From Cytophagales bacterium (GTDB lineage Bacteria > Bacteroidota > Bacteroidia > Cytophagales > UBA9547): a stretch of 6,039 bases of DNA. The position numbers were made by a program, and so were the translations under genes. Where the stretch lies: assembly GCA_013298205.1 (NCBI GenBank), contig JAAFJZ010000169.1, positions 1 to 6,039 on the forward strand, in the 5' to 3' direction. The notes below the pieces were generated by a model, which saw only the letters and a program-made list of their open reading frames with translations, was not told where the DNA came from and searched no databases. Shown here in pieces: positions 5,208-6,039 of this stretch; position 1 is the first letter of the stretch; each line of letters starts with the position of its first letter.

Positions 5208-5271
5208 CTCAAGTTGAAAACTTGAATCATTATAGGTCGAAGTTGGCGCTAATGCTTAAACTTCGACCAGA
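5208..5271 (-). repeat. Inverted copy of the paired-hairpin repeat
   Basis: Its reverse complement aligns with the first ~62 nt of T2. Hairpin a keeps the exact 10-bp arms (5235-5244 and 5259-5268), but the loop is 14 nt and different. The spacer is TATAATGAT. Hairpin b is TCAAGTT (5209-5215) and AACTTGA (5219-5225) around GAA. Compared with T2, two outer base pairs of hairpin b are replaced on both arms, so pairing is kept. It lies 91 nt from T2 in head-to-head orientation. Confidence 0.8.
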
Positions 5272-5336
5272 TAAGGGATTGATGAGCTAAAGAAAAGACT
5301 ACCGAAAGAATAAATGAAATAATCTTAAACCCTAAG

Positions 5337-6039
5337 ATGATGAAAAATAAATTATTAATAGCTCTCTTGCTAACAGTTGGAACTTCTTATGCACAAGTCC
5401 CATTCTTTCCCCAAGGAGCTGAATGGAGATATATTGAGCCATTTCAGGGGCAATTAACTTTTGTTGAAAATTGCAAAAATTATACCCAGTATAAAGTTGA
5501 AAAGGATACGCTTATTGAAATATTGAATTTCTCTACTATTAATGGACTTAAAATTGACAGTTCTCCATTGATTAAATCTTTTACATGTACTAAAGTTACA
5601 GGTAAAAGATTTAAAAAAAATAAATTCATAAATAACTTGCAAAGTGAGTTTTTTTACCAAAAAGGTAAAAAGGTGTATTTTTACAATAGGTTAAATTCAA
5701 AATTTAATTTACTGTATGATTTTGGTGCTTTGAAAGGAGATACAATAAAAGTATTTAATGATGAAGAATTTTATGAACCTTTTTCCAATAATCTAAGTAG
5801 AGCTAAGTTTTTTAAGTACGTAATAGATAGTATAGCCACAATTACTTTAAATGGTAAAGATTTAACTCGTCAGTTTATTCATCCCATTTGTCCTGATAAT
5901 TATGTGCAAGATTTGTCTTGTTGGGGGATTGTTGTACATCGTTCGCTTAATAGTTTTAAGTCAACAAGTTTTCTTACTGAGAAAATAGGGTCTTCAAGCG
6001 AAGTAAATTCTTTTATGGGAACTTATTATGGGCTAATCT
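5337..6039 (+). CDS. Secreted protein of T9SS-cargo type, 5' part only
   Basis: The frame is open to the window end and gives 234 residues. The start is ATG 5337 or the adjacent ATG 5340; both give the signal peptide MKNKLLIALLLTVGTSYAQ. The mature part opens with a W-Y pair (AEWRYIEPF, ~28-36). It then has QKGKKVYFYNRLNSKFNLLYDFGALKGDTIKV (~108-139, written as two adjoining parts: QKGKKVYFYNRLN and SKFNLLYDFGALKGDTIKV). VIDSIATITLNGKDLTRQF (~162-180), two Cys (185, 195) and a TEKIGSSSEVNSF segment (~214-226) follow. The VYFY...LLYDF...GDT pattern, then a VDSI...G.....R strand, then an E-IGS segment is common in Bacteroidota secreted proteins that end in a type 9 secretion sorting domain. That C-terminal domain would lie beyond the window, so the T9SS assignment is inference. 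The enzymatic or binding role is unknown. Confidence 0.8.
   Translation, partial: MMKNKLLIALLLTVGTSYAQVPFFPQGAEWRYIEPFQGQLTFVENCKNYTQYKVEKDTLIEILNFSTINGLKIDSSPLIKSFTCTKVTGKRFKKNKFINNLQSEFFYQKGKKVYFYNRLNSKFNLLYDFGALKGDTIKVFNDEEFYEPFSNNLSRAKFFKYVIDSIATITLNGKDLTRQFIHPICPDNYVQDLSCWGIVVHRSLNSFKSTSFLTEKIGSSSEVNSFMGTYYGLI

Noticed and set aside
1..6039. tRNA, rRNA or known riboswitch
   Set aside because: I found no cloverleaf, rRNA-like block or recognisable aptamer; the visible structures are simple hairpins.

Overview
The window looks like chromosomal DNA of a Bacteroidota bacterium. It is AT-rich, has several matches to the phylum's TAnnTTTG promoter -7 element, lacks clear Shine-Dalgarno sequences, and encodes signal peptides ending in SxQ or SAQ. 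The last gene resembles the large class of T9SS-type secreted Bacteroidota proteins. No species can be named from this sequence.

Layout. Positions 99-2006 (minus) hold a complete exported glycoside hydrolase of the GH63/trehalase-like (MGH1-like) superfamily with its own promoter. Positions 2007-3417 are repeat-rich. They hold a ~90-bp dispersed repeat (2193-2280), a CAGGTG-stem hairpin, and a REP-associated tyrosine transposase (RAYT) element bracketed by ~59-bp inverted repeats. The RAYT gene (2517-3053) is cut by one in-frame TAA at codon 121. Positions 3418-4614 hold a two-gene operon: a lipoprotein with two Ig/carboxypeptidase-regulatory-like beta domains, then a small exported protein whose 3' end is frameshifted. 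Positions 4615-5336 have no intact gene. They hold a second copy of the operon's 128-bp leader, an inverse-orientation copy of the ~90-bp repeat, a second copy of the 3' end of the small exported gene, and a third, inverted copy of the paired-hairpin part of that 3' end. Positions 5337-6039 hold the start of a secreted protein that runs off the window.

The main structural point is the order leader repeat P1 - two genes - tail repeat T1 - leader repeat P2 - short unrelated filler - tail repeat T2. This could be a tandem duplication whose second unit was gutted, or two cassettes between shared borders. A second theme is a group of 10-bp-stem hairpins that share a TCYT loop but have different stems, as expected of REP-type sequences near a RAYT gene. 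A third is base-pair covariation between two copies of the paired-hairpin repeat. No proven new functional system is visible. The repeat architecture is the most unusual content.
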